Part shown: one piece after another, positions 30,973 to 40,611 of the stretch
Position numbering within the stretch: position 1 is the stretch's first letter
How the letters are laid out: each line of letters begins with the position of its first letter
From: Rhizobium sp. Root1212
GTDB taxonomy: Bacteria; Pseudomonadota; Alphaproteobacteria; Rhizobiales; Rhizobiaceae
Assembly (NCBI RefSeq): GCF_001424985.1
Contig: NZ_LMDA01000024.1
Span: 1 to 64,000 of the forward strand
Reading direction: 5' to 3'
Length of the DNA stretch: 64,000 nt
The notes under the pieces: model-generated
What the model saw: only the letters and a program-made list of their open reading frames with translations
Told to the model about the DNA's origin: nothing
Database searches by the model: none
Translations under genes and position numbers: made by a program

Positions 30973-30991
30973 GTACCGTACAGTACGGTAC
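30973..30991. promoter_or_regulatory. Operator-like palindrome upstream of the TetR gene
   Basis: GTACCGTAC-A-GTACGGTAC is a perfect 19-bp palindrome. It lies 17 bases before the GTG start of the TetR gene, where bound protein would block initiation. It resembles known AefR/AcrR-like half-sites that also use a repeated GTAC core. Confidence 0.8.
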
Positions 30992-31008
30992 AGATTTAGG
31001 AGCCCAAC

Positions 31009-31659
31009 GTGCAGATCGCCGTCCACACCAGCAAGCCGGATTATTCGCCGCGCCAGAACGCCGTTCTGGACAGCGCGCTGCGCTTGCTCGTCGATGGCGG
31101 TGAGAAGGCGCTGACGACGGCCGGCGTGGCACGCGCCGCCAACTGCTCCAAGGAAAGCCTCTACAAGTGGTTCGGCGATCGCGACGGGCTGCTGTCGGCG
31201 ATGATCAGCTTCCAGGCGAGCAAGGTCCGGACCTTCGAGGCCCATGCGGGCCGGCTCGATGCCGCCAAGCTCCGCGACCATCTCATCGCCTTTGCCCATG
31301 ACCTGCTCGACGTGCTCTCCGGCGATGTCTCGCTGGCGCTGAACCGGCTGGCGATCGGGCAGGCGAGCCGCGAGGGTTCCAAGCTCGGCCATATGCTGCA
31401 GGAGCGCGGCCGCAGCCAGATCGGTCGGCGCGCCGGTGCGCTGCTGGAGGCCGCGCGGCGTTCGCGGCTCATTCGTTTCGACGATGCCGACGAAGCCTAT
31501 GGCACGCTTTACGGTCTGGTGGTATCGGACCTGCACTTGCGCATGCTGCTCGGCGAGCCGATCGCGGCCAAGGAAAAGAATTACGACCGGCGGGCGGAGA
31601 AGGCGATCGACGCTTTTCTCAAGCTCTACGGGACGAGTGAAGCTTCGGCAGCGGGCTGA
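31009..31659 (+). CDS. TetR-family transcriptional regulator
   Basis: A 216-residue regulator with an N-terminal helix-turn-helix (about 15-60: QNAVLDSALRLLVDGGEKALTTAGVARAANCSKESLYKWFGDRDGLL) and a C-terminal ligand-binding domain of the AefR-like type. It starts with GTG, supported by AGGAG six bases upstream. The perfect palindrome at 30973-30991 is its likely autoregulatory site. ilvC follows 48 bases after its stop; a link to branched-chain synthesis is possible but there is no direct evidence. Confidence 0.88.
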   Translation: MQIAVHTSKPDYSPRQNAVLDSALRLLVDGGEKALTTAGVARAANCSKESLYKWFGDRDGLLSAMISFQASKVRTFEAHAGRLDAAKLRDHLIAFAHDLLDVLSGDVSLALNRLAIGQASREGSKLGHMLQERGRSQIGRRAGALLEAARRSRLIRFDDADEAYGTLYGLVVSDLHLRMLLGEPIAAKEKNYDRRAEKAIDAFLKLYGTSEASAAG

Positions 31660-31680
31660 AGGCGCTGCGGAAACCATTGA

Positions 31681-32727
<1,047 letters not shown>

Positions 32728-32753
32728 TCGATCGTCCTTCGAGGCGATGTGCG

Positions 32754-32780
32754 AAAGCCGGGGCTCGTCCCCGGCTTTTT
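32754..32780 (+). terminator. ilvC terminator
   Basis: AAAGCCGGGG at 32754-32763 pairs with CCCCGGCTTT at 32769-32778 around CTCGT, ending in a run of five T. It is 27 bases after the ilvC stop. Confidence 0.9.
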
Positions 32781-32936
32781 GCGTTTCGGGGTCGTTCGCA
32801 GTTGCGTTTTTCTGTGAGCGGAATTGTTGCGGTGCAGTATAAATTGATGATTTTATTGAAGAAATTAAGTTGAAAAAAGGAAGTATCAGGAACAGACTGA
32901 AGCTGCATCTCGTTCCGCAATCAGGAGGATCGCGTG

Positions 32937-33047
32937 ATGACGGCCATTATGGATTATTTTGCCTGGTTCGATGCTGTAATACTCTGCGCCATCTGTTTGC
33001 TGGTGATCTTGAGCCTCTATACCGGGGAAGATGCCGGCGAGACCTGA
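32937..33047 (+). CDS. Small membrane peptide (36 aa), not previously called
   Basis: A 36-residue frame starts with ATG at 32937 (or GTG at 32934) after a near-perfect ribosome binding site, AGGAGG at 32923-32928. The product is a single hydrophobic helix: residues 6-28 run DYFAWFDAVILCAICLLVIL followed by SLY, then a short acidic tail TGEDAGET. An AT-rich stretch at 32820-32880 upstream could hold the promoter. It lies in the otherwise empty 530-bp gap between ilvC and the aminotransferase. Small membrane proteins of this shape often modulate a transporter or kinase; the partner is unknown. Confidence 0.6.
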   Translation: MTAIMDYFAWFDAVILCAICLLVILSLYTGEDAGET

Positions 33048-33182
33048 ACGACGCTTCGTTCGCAGGACTAGCCTGAAGAGGCTTGGTTTGGCGGGTTGCT
33101 TTGCCTTGGGCGATTGAGGTGCCTTGCGAGGGGCGCTGACCATGCTGCGATGTCAAAATTTGCCTCTACTTGCGGGGTTGTA

Positions 33183-33207
33183 TTTAGGTCAGCAACATTG
33201 ACTTAAA
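33183..33207. promoter_or_regulatory. Operator-like palindrome upstream of the aminotransferase (site B)
   Basis: TTTAGGTCA-GCAACAT-TGACTTAAA matches 8 of 9 arm pairs with a 7-bp spacer and closely copies the site at 17707-17727 (TAGGTCA-GCTACCT-TGACCTA). It lies 51 bases before the aminotransferase start and overlaps a TTGACT hexamer. Confidence 0.65.
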
Positions 33208-33257
33208 TGGTCCGGCGTGGTCTTGTTTCCCAAAACATAATCTTGAGGAAACCTCCA

Positions 33258-34481
33258 ATGCTGGATTGGGAAAAAATCTTCGCCACGCGCTCCGTGCGGA
33301 TGCGCGCTTCGGAAATCCGCGAGCTGCTGAAGCTGCTAGACCGGCCGGACATCATCTCCTTTGCTGGCGGCATTCCTGACCCTGCGTTGTTTCCGGCCGA
33401 AGAATTCCAGTCCGTCTATTCCGAGATTTTCAGCGGCCCGGCGGTGAACGCAGCGCTGCAATATTCCGTCAGCGAAGGCTATCTGCCGCTGCGCCGCTGG
33501 CTTTCCGGCGAAATGGGCAAGATCGGCATCACCGCCGGGCCGGAAAACATCTTCATCGTTTCCGGCTCGCAGCAGGGGCTGGATTATCTCGGCAAGCTGT
33601 TCCTTTCGCCCAACGATACGGCGCTGGTGACGTGGCCGACCTATCTCGGCGCGCTGCAGGCCTTCAATGCCTATGAGCCGAAATACGACCAGCTGACGCC
33701 GGGCGGCAACCGCACGCCGGAAACCTACCGCACCAATGCGGCGGAAGCCGGCGGCGCGGTGAAGTTCGCCTATCTTTCCGCCGATTTCTCCAACCCGACG
33801 GGCGAGACCGTGGATCGCGCCGGCCGCGAAAAGCTGCTCGATCTTGCCGAAGAGCTGGATATCGCCGTGATCGAGGACGGCGCCTATCAGTCGCTGCGTT
33901 ATGACGGCGAGCCGGTGCAGCCGATTCTGGCGATGGAACTGGCGCGCAATGGCGGCGACATCGACAAGACGCGCACGATCTATTGCGGCAGCTTCTCCAA
34001 GACGCTGGCGCCCGGTCTGCGTGTCGGCTACATCGTCGCCAATGCGACGGTCATCCGCAAGCTGGTGCTGCTGAAGCAGGCCGCCGACCTGCATTCCTCG
34101 ACCATCAACCAGATGGCGATCTGCCTCGTGGCCGAGCGCGGCTTCGACAAGCAGGTCGACAAGATCAAGGCCGTCTACAGCCATCGCCGGGATTGCATGC
34201 TGGCGGCGCTTGAAAAATACATGCCGGAGGGCGTGAGCTGGACGAAGCCGGAAGGCGGCATGTTCATCTGGCTGACCCTGCCGAAGGGCATGGACGGTGC
34301 CGAATTGCTGGCGAAATCGCTAGAGACGGCCAAGGTGGCCTTCGTTCCGGGCAAGGCGTTCTTCGCCGACGGCTCGGGCGCCAACACCTGCCGCATCAGC
34401 TTCTCCTGCGCCAACGACGAGATGATCGAGGCCGGCATTTCCCGCCTCGGCAAGCTGATCCGCAGCGAAATCGCGGCCTGA
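33258..34481 (+). CDS. PLP-dependent aminotransferase (class I/II, LysN/2-aminoadipate type)
   Basis: A 407-residue fold-type I aminotransferase. The start is WEKIFATRSVRMRASEIRELLKLLDRPDIISFAGGIPDP, typical for the 2-aminoadipate/aromatic group. The PLP lysine lies in YCGSFSKTLAPGLRVGYIVA; YLSADFSNPTGETV and IEDGAYQSLRYDG hold the cofactor contacts. It lacks the GntR domain of MocR regulators. ATG 33258 follows GAGGAAACCTCC. The palindrome upstream is shared with the LysE-nitrile hydratase operon. Substrate is not certain. Confidence 0.88.
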   Translation: MLDWEKIFATRSVRMRASEIRELLKLLDRPDIISFAGGIPDPALFPAEEFQSVYSEIFSGPAVNAALQYSVSEGYLPLRRWLSGEMGKIGITAGPENIFIVSGSQQGLDYLGKLFLSPNDTALVTWPTYLGALQAFNAYEPKYDQLTPGGNRTPETYRTNAAEAGGAVKFAYLSADFSNPTGETVDRAGREKLLDLAEELDIAVIEDGAYQSLRYDGEPVQPILAMELARNGGDIDKTRTIYCGSFSKTLAPGLRVGYIVANATVIRKLVLLKQAADLHSSTINQMAICLVAERGFDKQVDKIKAVYSHRRDCMLAALEKYMPEGVSWTKPEGGMFIWLTLPKGMDGAELLAKSLETAKVAFVPGKAFFADGSGANTCRISFSCANDEMIEAGISRLGKLIRSEIAA

Positions 34482-34497
34482 CGCTTCTCCGTTGCGC

Positions 34498-34530
34498 CCG
34501 GCTCAAGGTACGGTCACGCCCTTGAGCCGG
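34498..34530. terminator. Hairpin after the aminotransferase gene
   Basis: CCGGCTCAAGG (34498-34508) pairs perfectly with 34520-34530 around 11 nt. No T-run follows, so it is either a factor-dependent terminator or a dispersed palindrome between two convergent genes. Confidence 0.45.
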
Positions 34531-34584
34531 CGCTTGAAACGCATCGTTTCCGGGGGGCGCGCAAAACCGCGCCCGCGACAACAT

Positions 34585-34929
34585 CTAGTTTGTCGGCATG
34601 GTGACGGTGAAATACGCAACGAAATCGGGATCGATGACGTCCTGGCCTGATGGGCTGGTGTAGGTGCCTTCTTCCGCCGGTTCGAATGCGTCGAGGATCG
34701 GAGGCAATGTCAATTCCTCTTCCGCATCGTCTCCTTCGAGTTTGATCGTCACGCCTTCGTTCGGATCGACCGAGCGCACGTAGCCGTGAAAATGTTTTTG
34801 ATCGACGGTGCCGCCGCCTGCATCCTGATACGTAATCCCGATTACGACGAGGCTGCCGAGCAATTCGTCGGCAAACTCCTGGTCCCAGTCCGCGTCGAAC
34901 CCGTTTTCCGGAAACTGGTCTTCACCCAT
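34585..34929 (-). CDS. Acidic protein of unknown function (114 aa)
   Basis: A small, strongly acidic cytoplasmic protein with a beta-rich pattern: LLGSLVVIGITYQDAGGGTVDQKHFHGYVRSVDPNEGVTIKL, then LTLPPILDAFEPAEEGTYTSPSGQDVIDPDFVAYFTVTMP. Similar proteins occur in many bacteria as single-domain hypotheticals; the fold may be an SH3-like barrel, which is a guess. The ATG at 34929 (MGEDQFPE) is preferred; ATGs at 34959 and 34983 are possible. It lies between convergent and codirectional neighbours with no clear link. Confidence 0.65.
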   Translation of the reverse strand: MGEDQFPENGFDADWDQEFADELLGSLVVIGITYQDAGGGTVDQKHFHGYVRSVDPNEGVTIKLEGDDAEEELTLPPILDAFEPAEEGTYTSPSGQDVIDPDFVAYFTVTMPTN

Positions 34930-35033
34930 GCATGCATCCTCGTTTTCCCGCTTCGACATGAGCGGCAATTTTACTCGCGACACAACTGTTCGCGCTTAAA
35001 ATTTATGCGAAACTTCAATGCTTGTGTCAGGCT

Positions 35034-36689
35034 TCAGTCGTTGAAAACAGCGAGCGCGCATTCGTAGATCAGGTCGGGCATGACCTCGAAGGCATAGGGC
35101 ATGTGCACCCGCTCCCATTTCTGGTGATAGTCGCGGCCCCAGGGGCCGATATTGACGACGGGGTAGGCAAGGGCGGTTTGCGGCGGGCGGTCGACGAAGG
35201 CGGGAACGGGGGTGTTGTCTGCCAGAGTGCCCGCCTGCTCGGCTTGCGGCCGATGGCCGAAGAAGCTCATGTCGGAAATGCCCTGGAAATACTGCTTGAA
35301 GCGGATGCTCGTGCCGTGGCGGGTTTCGATGGTTCTGGTTGCCGTTTCCAGCCGGCGGGCGAAATCGCGGCCGGCGTTTCCGGCGTCATCGACATGCACG
35401 CGCGGATAATGCAGAGTCGAGAAGCCGATGACGACGAGCGGGCCTTCGAGGCCTGTGGCTGTCAGCATTTCGGAGACGACGGCGCGGGTGGCCGAGAGCG
35501 GTTCGTCGCTGGCGGAGAGCGAGGCTTCGAGCGCTTCGATGCGGGCAAGCGCCCGGCTGTCGGCGGTTTTTGCGGCGTGTCTGCGCAGATCGGCATAGGT
35601 CAGCACCTGTCCCCGGAGATCGATTGTCCGGTCGGAGCCTTGGCGCTCGAAGAAGATGCGGGCGTTTTCGGCCTGCGCCTGTAGCGCCGTGTCCATCGCG
35701 TTCGAGACCAGCGCGCGGAATTCCTCCAGAATATCGGTCGGGGCGCGGCGGTGGGTGAGCCAGTTGAAGGACAGCCAGACATGGGCGGGCGTGGTGACCT
35801 CGTAGCCGTGGCGCACGTCTTTGGCTTCCAGGCAGACGGGCGCGGGCGAGATTTCGCCATGGGCCTCGTCGCAGAGCGCGCTGTTGGCCTCCATGGCGCG
35901 GATGATTTCGGCTGAAATCAGATGGGCGCTGACGCCGTCATAGGCATAGCCGGCGTGGGTCGGTCGTCCGGCGACGAAAGCGAAGGGCGAGAATTTACCG
36001 ACCGAACCGAGATAGACGGCGCGGCCCTGCTCGCCGTCGCCGTCATCGCCGCTGGCATCGAGATTGATGCCGCCGATGATATCGAGATCGAATTGTCTGG
36101 CGATGTCCGGGAGGTGATCGCGCAGGGCTCGCATGCCGCGGGAGCGGTTTTCCTCGTCGGGCGTGGCGACGAACAGCAGGTTGCCGGGGCGCTCGTCACG
36201 TTCGGCGAAGCGTTCCAGAGCCGCGATGCCGGCGGCGAGGCCGCTCTTCATGTCGAGCAGGCCGCGGCCGGCGAGGAAATTGCCGCTCAGGAGATCGGTC
36301 AGCGCCTTGTCTTCGACAGGGTTGCGGGGTTTTGCGGAAAGTTCTGCAATCAGTGCTTCGGTCAGGGCTTCGGGATCGCAGGCAAGATCGATCAGCGTGC
36401 CGTAATTGGCGACGGAGACGGTATCGAAATGGCCGGCAAGCACGAGACAGCGGCGGCCCTTGCCGCGCACCAGTGCCAGCACGTTTTGACGCGCGGGTTC
36501 GCCATGGGTGTCGAAGCCGACGAGGTTTTCCGGATGGTTGCGGAAGGCGGGGAGGGCGCCGAGGAGATCGAACAGGCGGACGGAAAAGGCCGCTTCGCCA
36601 TCGCTGCCGGTGACGCTTGGCCAGGTGGTCATCTCGACCGAAAGCTGGCCGGTGCGCGAGAGAAGGCGGTTGGAAATCCGGTCGGGCAT
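35034..36689 (-). CDS. M20-family peptidase, RocB type
   Basis: A 551-residue zinc peptidase of the M20 superfamily close to Bacillus RocB, which belongs to arginine utilisation but whose reaction is not settled. Metal-binding residues are visible in VLAGHFDTVSV and GRGLLDMKSGLAAGI, and the catalytic acids in VATPDEENRSRG. The length exceeds typical M20 enzymes (about 400) and equals RocB. The ATG at 36689 (MPDRISNRLLSR) starts the conserved part; the longer frame to 36809 runs into a RIME1 element. Confidence 0.85.
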   Translation of the reverse strand: MPDRISNRLLSRTGQLSVEMTTWPSVTGSDGEAAFSVRLFDLLGALPAFRNHPENLVGFDTHGEPARQNVLALVRGKGRRCLVLAGHFDTVSVANYGTLIDLACDPEALTEALIAELSAKPRNPVEDKALTDLLSGNFLAGRGLLDMKSGLAAGIAALERFAERDERPGNLLFVATPDEENRSRGMRALRDHLPDIARQFDLDIIGGINLDASGDDGDGEQGRAVYLGSVGKFSPFAFVAGRPTHAGYAYDGVSAHLISAEIIRAMEANSALCDEAHGEISPAPVCLEAKDVRHGYEVTTPAHVWLSFNWLTHRRAPTDILEEFRALVSNAMDTALQAQAENARIFFERQGSDRTIDLRGQVLTYADLRRHAAKTADSRALARIEALEASLSASDEPLSATRAVVSEMLTATGLEGPLVVIGFSTLHYPRVHVDDAGNAGRDFARRLETATRTIETRHGTSIRFKQYFQGISDMSFFGHRPQAEQAGTLADNTPVPAFVDRPPQTALAYPVVNIGPWGRDYHQKWERVHMPYAFEVMPDLIYECALAVFND

Positions 36690-36752
36690 GAAGCGTCTTC
36701 CTCGGGATAGATAGTGGCGGCGATGTAACCGGGAGCGGTCTGCTGGGGCACG

Positions 36753-36869
36753 CTGCCCCTCATCCGACCTGTCGGCCACCTTCTCCCCGCTCGCGGGGAG
36801 AAGGGACAAGCGGCGACCTCCGTCATTTCCTCTCCCCGCGTGCGGGGAGAGGGCTAGGGTGAGGGGCAG
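36753..36869. repeat. RIME1 element, complete
   Basis: This 117-bp copy has both palindromes: CTGCCCCTCATCCGACCTGTCGG... CCTTCTCCCCGC-TCG-CGGGGAGAAGG on the left, and TCTCCCCGCG-TG-CGGGGAGAGG... GTGAGGGGCAG on the right, with complementary outer ends (CTGCCCCTCA and TGAGGGGCAG). It is the most complete of the five copies in this window. Confidence 0.85.
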
Positions 36870-36947
36870 ACGTACCCCGCGGTTGCTTCGAGCCTAGCCG
36901 GGGGGGCGAGGTTACTTCAAGCCGGAATCGGCGCCCGCACACAGCTA

Positions 36948-38849
36948 TCAATCGCGCGCCAGCACGATCACCCGATCCGCCGCCGTATAGCTCAACGCCT
37001 CCGACTTCAGCGGGTTGACCACCACGCCGCCGAGATTGCGGTGATCGGGATCGTCCTGCCGCTGGCGGCGGTAGCCGATGGCGACTTCGCCTCGGCGCAA
37101 GGCCGAAAGGGCGATAGTGTAGAAATTCACCGGCTTGTCGATCGCGACATATTCGGAGACCGGCCGCATGTAGATTTCCGAGCCCTCCTCGTCGAGCAGG
37201 TCGTCGAAGATGGCGGCCATGGATTCGTTTTCCGAGGCCTGGGCCAGCATCAGGCTGACCAGCTTGTTGCTGACGACGAAATCGTCGGCGCGGGTGACTT
37301 CGGCAAGCTCGCGGTTGCGCACGTCGGTCATCTCGCTGACGACGCTGATGTGCCGGCCCGCCTGTTCGGCGATCTTGCGTAGCTGCAAGAGAGTGACGAG
37401 GGTTCGGGTATCGGCCGGTTGCGGCGCCATGTGGTCGCTGTAGCCGAGCACCAGCACGTGGTCGTAGGCCGGGATATCCAGCGCATCGAGCGCGGCGCGG
37501 TTGCTGGTGTCGATGATGCTGTATTCGACGGCCATATGATCGTTGGCAACGCGCAAGGCGGCGATATCGGCCTCGATTTCCGGCGTATCGGCGGCGATGG
37601 TGAGCAGCGAGCCGGGAGCGACATAACGCGACAGTTCGAAGGTGATGATCGGACCACGGCGGTTCCAGCCGAGGATCAGGGTGCGCTCCGGTTTCTGGAT
37701 GCGGGGCTCGGGTGCGCGGATGGCGTCCTTGTCGACGGTGAGGTTGCTGTCGCCGGTTTTGACTGCGGCGTCGTCCTCGGCGATGAGAATAGCGCGCTCG
37801 CCGGCGGCAAAGACGCGGTTTGCGGCGGGGTTGAGATGCACCTTGCCAGAGGTGTCACAGACGCCGATCAGGGTGCAGCCCTCATAGGCCATGACGGCGG
37901 CGGCGAAGGATTTGCCGGCAAGGTCCGGCTGTTCGAGCGTGTAGATTTCGCAGCCGTCGAAATCCAGCAGTTCCGAATAGACGGCGCTCAGGCCCGACTG
38001 GCGGCTGGAATGCACGACGATGCGGGAAATGAGGTCGTCGGCCAGCACCAGCTGCAGCTCGCTGCCGCCGACGATGCGGGCGACGTCGGCATTCTTGCCG
38101 TCGCGGATTTCGGCGGCGATCTGGTAGGGCTTTTCCCGGCGGGCCGGATCGTTGACGAGGGCAAGCACGCTCTTGATCACCTGCGAATCCGGGTCGTCTC
38201 CTTCGGGAGACAGAACGATGATCGAGCGCGAGGTCTGCGGGTTGATGATCGAGAGATCGTAAAGGTCGGTCGGATCGCCGCTGCGGCAGATGATGCGAGT
38301 GTTTTTAAGATCCGGCACCTTGGCGGCGATCTCGTCTTCCATCTCCACCTTGTCCTTGTTGGCCATGATGACGATGCGCGGCTTCTTGCGGCTGGCATTG
38401 GCGATGACCAACTCGGAGATGACGTCGAAGATCGAGGGCGACCAGTTGAGGATGACGGTCTGGTCTTTTTCCAGCACGAGCGAGCGGCCCTTGCGCAGCT
38501 CTTCGAGCTTGTTTTCGAGGCCGGCGCTCAACACGCCGATCAAGGCCGAGAAGACGAAGATCCCGGCGATGGTGACGACCAGCGACACGCCGCGGAACCC
38601 CCAGCCCATATCTCCGCCCATGGCGCCGGCATCCATGGTGCGCATCAGCGATTCCCAGGCGCCTTCGAAGAAGCTCACGGGCTCGCCGCCCTCGGGCGCG
38701 ATGCGGGTGATGGCGAGAAAGGCACCGGCAATGACGATGACGATCAGCGAAATGACCGCCAGCCAGCCGATCAGCGCGATCGGCCCGGCGGCCATGCTCT
38801 TGTCGAACTCGTAGCGCAGCCGCGCGGCTAGACCCGTATTCCTGCTCAT
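36948..38849 (-). CDS. CASTOR/POLLUX-like ion channel protein
   Basis: A 633-residue protein with two N-terminal membrane helices (about 22-50 and 88-112) around a pore-loop-like segment (FEGAWESLMRTMDAGAMGGDMGWG) and two large cytosolic RCK-like domains (VILNWSPSIFDVISELVIAN..., LILGWNRRGPIITFELSRY...). This is the layout of plant CASTOR and POLLUX, nuclear-envelope channels needed for symbiotic calcium signalling, and of their bacterial relatives. The pore lacks a TVGYG potassium filter. Ion specificity cannot be read from sequence. Single gene with its own promoter region. Confidence 0.85.
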   Translation of the reverse strand: MSRNTGLAARLRYEFDKSMAAGPIALIGWLAVISLIVIVIAGAFLAITRIAPEGGEPVSFFEGAWESLMRTMDAGAMGGDMGWGFRGVSLVVTIAGIFVFSALIGVLSAGLENKLEELRKGRSLVLEKDQTVILNWSPSIFDVISELVIANASRKKPRIVIMANKDKVEMEDEIAAKVPDLKNTRIICRSGDPTDLYDLSIINPQTSRSIIVLSPEGDDPDSQVIKSVLALVNDPARREKPYQIAAEIRDGKNADVARIVGGSELQLVLADDLISRIVVHSSRQSGLSAVYSELLDFDGCEIYTLEQPDLAGKSFAAAVMAYEGCTLIGVCDTSGKVHLNPAANRVFAAGERAILIAEDDAAVKTGDSNLTVDKDAIRAPEPRIQKPERTLILGWNRRGPIITFELSRYVAPGSLLTIAADTPEIEADIAALRVANDHMAVEYSIIDTSNRAALDALDIPAYDHVLVLGYSDHMAPQPADTRTLVTLLQLRKIAEQAGRHISVVSEMTDVRNRELAEVTRADDFVVSNKLVSLMLAQASENESMAAIFDDLLDEEGSEIYMRPVSEYVAIDKPVNFYTIALSALRRGEVAIGYRRQRQDDPDHRNLGGVVVNPLKSEALSYTAADRVIVLARD

Positions 38850-38954
38850 GCTTATCCCCGAAGTCTCTCTCTAGGCTGCCACGTCCCCGGCAATCGCGGC
38901 GGACTATACTTTCAAGGGATTAAGGCGAGCTAAAACAGGCCGCTCTTTCCATCG

Positions 38955-39320
38955 TCACTGCGCGCCGGAGCATTGCCAGCGGATGACCCGGCAGCCGCCG
39001 GAATGGCGCGCGCAGGCGGCGATGGCTGCCCGCTGGGCGCGGCGCGGCGTTTCCGCCCAATCGGCACCCCAGCCGTCCGGCCCGCGCGCGACGGCGCCGC
39101 AGGCATTGCGGAACCAGATGGCGACGCGGCAATCGGAAGCGTAATCGTAGCAATTGCCCTGCGAGATATCCTCGGCCCGCCAGCGCGACTGCGCATCGAA
39201 GGACCAGCCGGTGGCGCCGGTCTCCGGCGAAAGCGAAATCGCCCCGAAACTTTCGGCGTGGGCGGCGCCTGCGAGCAACGTGATTGCGACCGCAAGACCC
39301 AGGAATTTGAATGTCGTCAT
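38955..39320 (-). CDS. DUF4189 secreted protein (121 aa)
   Basis: A signal peptide (MTTFKFLGLAVAITLLAGAA, cleavage near AHA-ES) and a DUF4189 domain: GAISLSPETGATGWSFDAQSRWRAEDISQGNCYDYASDCRVAIWFRNACGAVARGPDGWGADWAETPRRAQRAAIAACARHSGGCRVI. Six cysteines suggest three disulfides in the periplasm. The family is widespread and uncharacterised; some members are small inhibitors or cell-wall factors. ATG 39320 starts the signal peptide. Confidence 0.85.
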   Translation of the reverse strand: MTTFKFLGLAVAITLLAGAAHAESFGAISLSPETGATGWSFDAQSRWRAEDISQGNCYDYASDCRVAIWFRNACGAVARGPDGWGADWAETPRRAQRAAIAACARHSGGCRVIRWQCSGAQ

Positions 39321-39490
39321 GGTTTTCCCCTCATGCCCCTCGGGCATATGTCGTTCTATCCGGTGGGAAAACGGGCGGGAAAGCGCCTTTATTCGGGAGA
39401 CGGCCATTCACCCAAATATGGTCCCTTCGCGACTGCAGCTATTCGACATTTGCCGCCGAATGGCTACAGTCGCGGCAGCCCGGATTCGCC

Positions 39491-40609
39491 ATGGATGCCC
39501 CGATGTCGCTTCGCCTTGCCACCTTCAACATCGAAAACCTGATGAGCCGGTTCGATTTTTCCGGCTATCGCAACCAGTTGAAGCAGGACCGTGTGCTCAG
39601 GCTGTTCGAGGTGCGAAGCGAGGAGGAATACCAACGGCTGGAAGAGGCGCGCACCATCGCCCATACCGACGATACCCGCCAGATGTCGGCGCTGGCGATC
39701 GCCGATTGCGATGCCGATATCCTCTGCCTGCAGGAAGCCGACAACATGGCGGCGCTGCAGGCCTTTGAATACGGCTATCTGTTCCGCATGGTCGGCAACG
39801 GCTACCGGCAGAAATATCTGATCGAGGGCAATGACCGGCGGGGCATTGATGTCGCCGTGCTGGTGCGGGAGGAGACCCGCGACGGCCAGCGCATCGAATG
39901 CGTCGACGTCAAATCCCATGCCGGCGTTACCTATAGCGATTTCGGCCTGTTCAACGACGGGCTGGCGAGCACCGAACTTCCCGGAGACCGCATCTTCCGG
40001 CGCGACTGCCTCGAGCTTGAATTCCGCATCGGCGGACGGCCGCTGACGCTGTTCGTCGTGCATTTCAAATCCATGGGCCCGGCGCGCGACGGGCTCGACG
40101 GGCGGATTGCGACCATGCCGGTGCGTCGCGCCGAGGCGCTGGCCGTGCGGCGCATCATCGAGGACCGCTTCGGTGCCGAGGGCGTGGCGCAGGCGAGCTT
40201 TGCGATCTGTGGCGATATGAACGACTATCAGGAGCGCGTCGATATCCTCGGCGACCGACGCACGGGCTATACCTTCCGCCCGGCGCAGGAGGCGGAAAGC
40301 GCGCTCGATGCCTTCAGCCATGACGGTTTTGCCGAAAACGTCATGCGCCGGCGACCGGAACTCGACCGCTGGACGCTGTTCCACAGCCGCGGGCCGCAGG
40401 AGCGGCATCTCTGCCAGCTCGACTATATCTGGCTGTCGCCGGCGCTGGCTGCCCGCAATCCGTCCGCCGTGCCGGAGATCATCCGCGGCGGGCAGCCATT
40501 CCGCACCATCTTTCCGGCGGGCCAGGAGGTCGAGCGATATCCGCGCGTCGGCTGGGATCGGCCGAAGGCCTCCGACCACTGCCCGGTCGTTCTTTCCATG
40601 GATATCTGA
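39491..40609 (+). CDS. Endonuclease/exonuclease/phosphatase family protein
   Basis: A 372-residue protein of the Mg-dependent EEP fold. All key motifs are visible: LATFNIENLMSRF, ILCLQEADNMAAL (metal-binding Glu), VVHFKSMG, ICGDMNDYQERVD and the C-terminal SDHCPVVLSMDI (catalytic His). No signal peptide or fused domain is seen, so it acts in the cytoplasm on DNA, RNA, a nucleotide or a phosphoester; the substrate is unknown. The start is ATG 39491 or 39503. The NUDIX gene begins two bases after its stop, a tight operon. Confidence 0.88.
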   Translation: MDAPMSLRLATFNIENLMSRFDFSGYRNQLKQDRVLRLFEVRSEEEYQRLEEARTIAHTDDTRQMSALAIADCDADILCLQEADNMAALQAFEYGYLFRMVGNGYRQKYLIEGNDRRGIDVAVLVREETRDGQRIECVDVKSHAGVTYSDFGLFNDGLASTELPGDRIFRRDCLELEFRIGGRPLTLFVVHFKSMGPARDGLDGRIATMPVRRAEALAVRRIIEDRFGAEGVAQASFAICGDMNDYQERVDILGDRRTGYTFRPAQEAESALDAFSHDGFAENVMRRRPELDRWTLFHSRGPQERHLCQLDYIWLSPALAARNPSAVPEIIRGGQPFRTIFPAGQEVERYPRVGWDRPKASDHCPVVLSMDI

Positions 40610-40611
40610 CG

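Noticed and set aside
34498-34530. Intrinsic terminator of the aminotransferase gene
   Set aside because: The 11-bp stem is perfect, but there is no T-run on either side, so it is listed only as a hairpin with low confidence.
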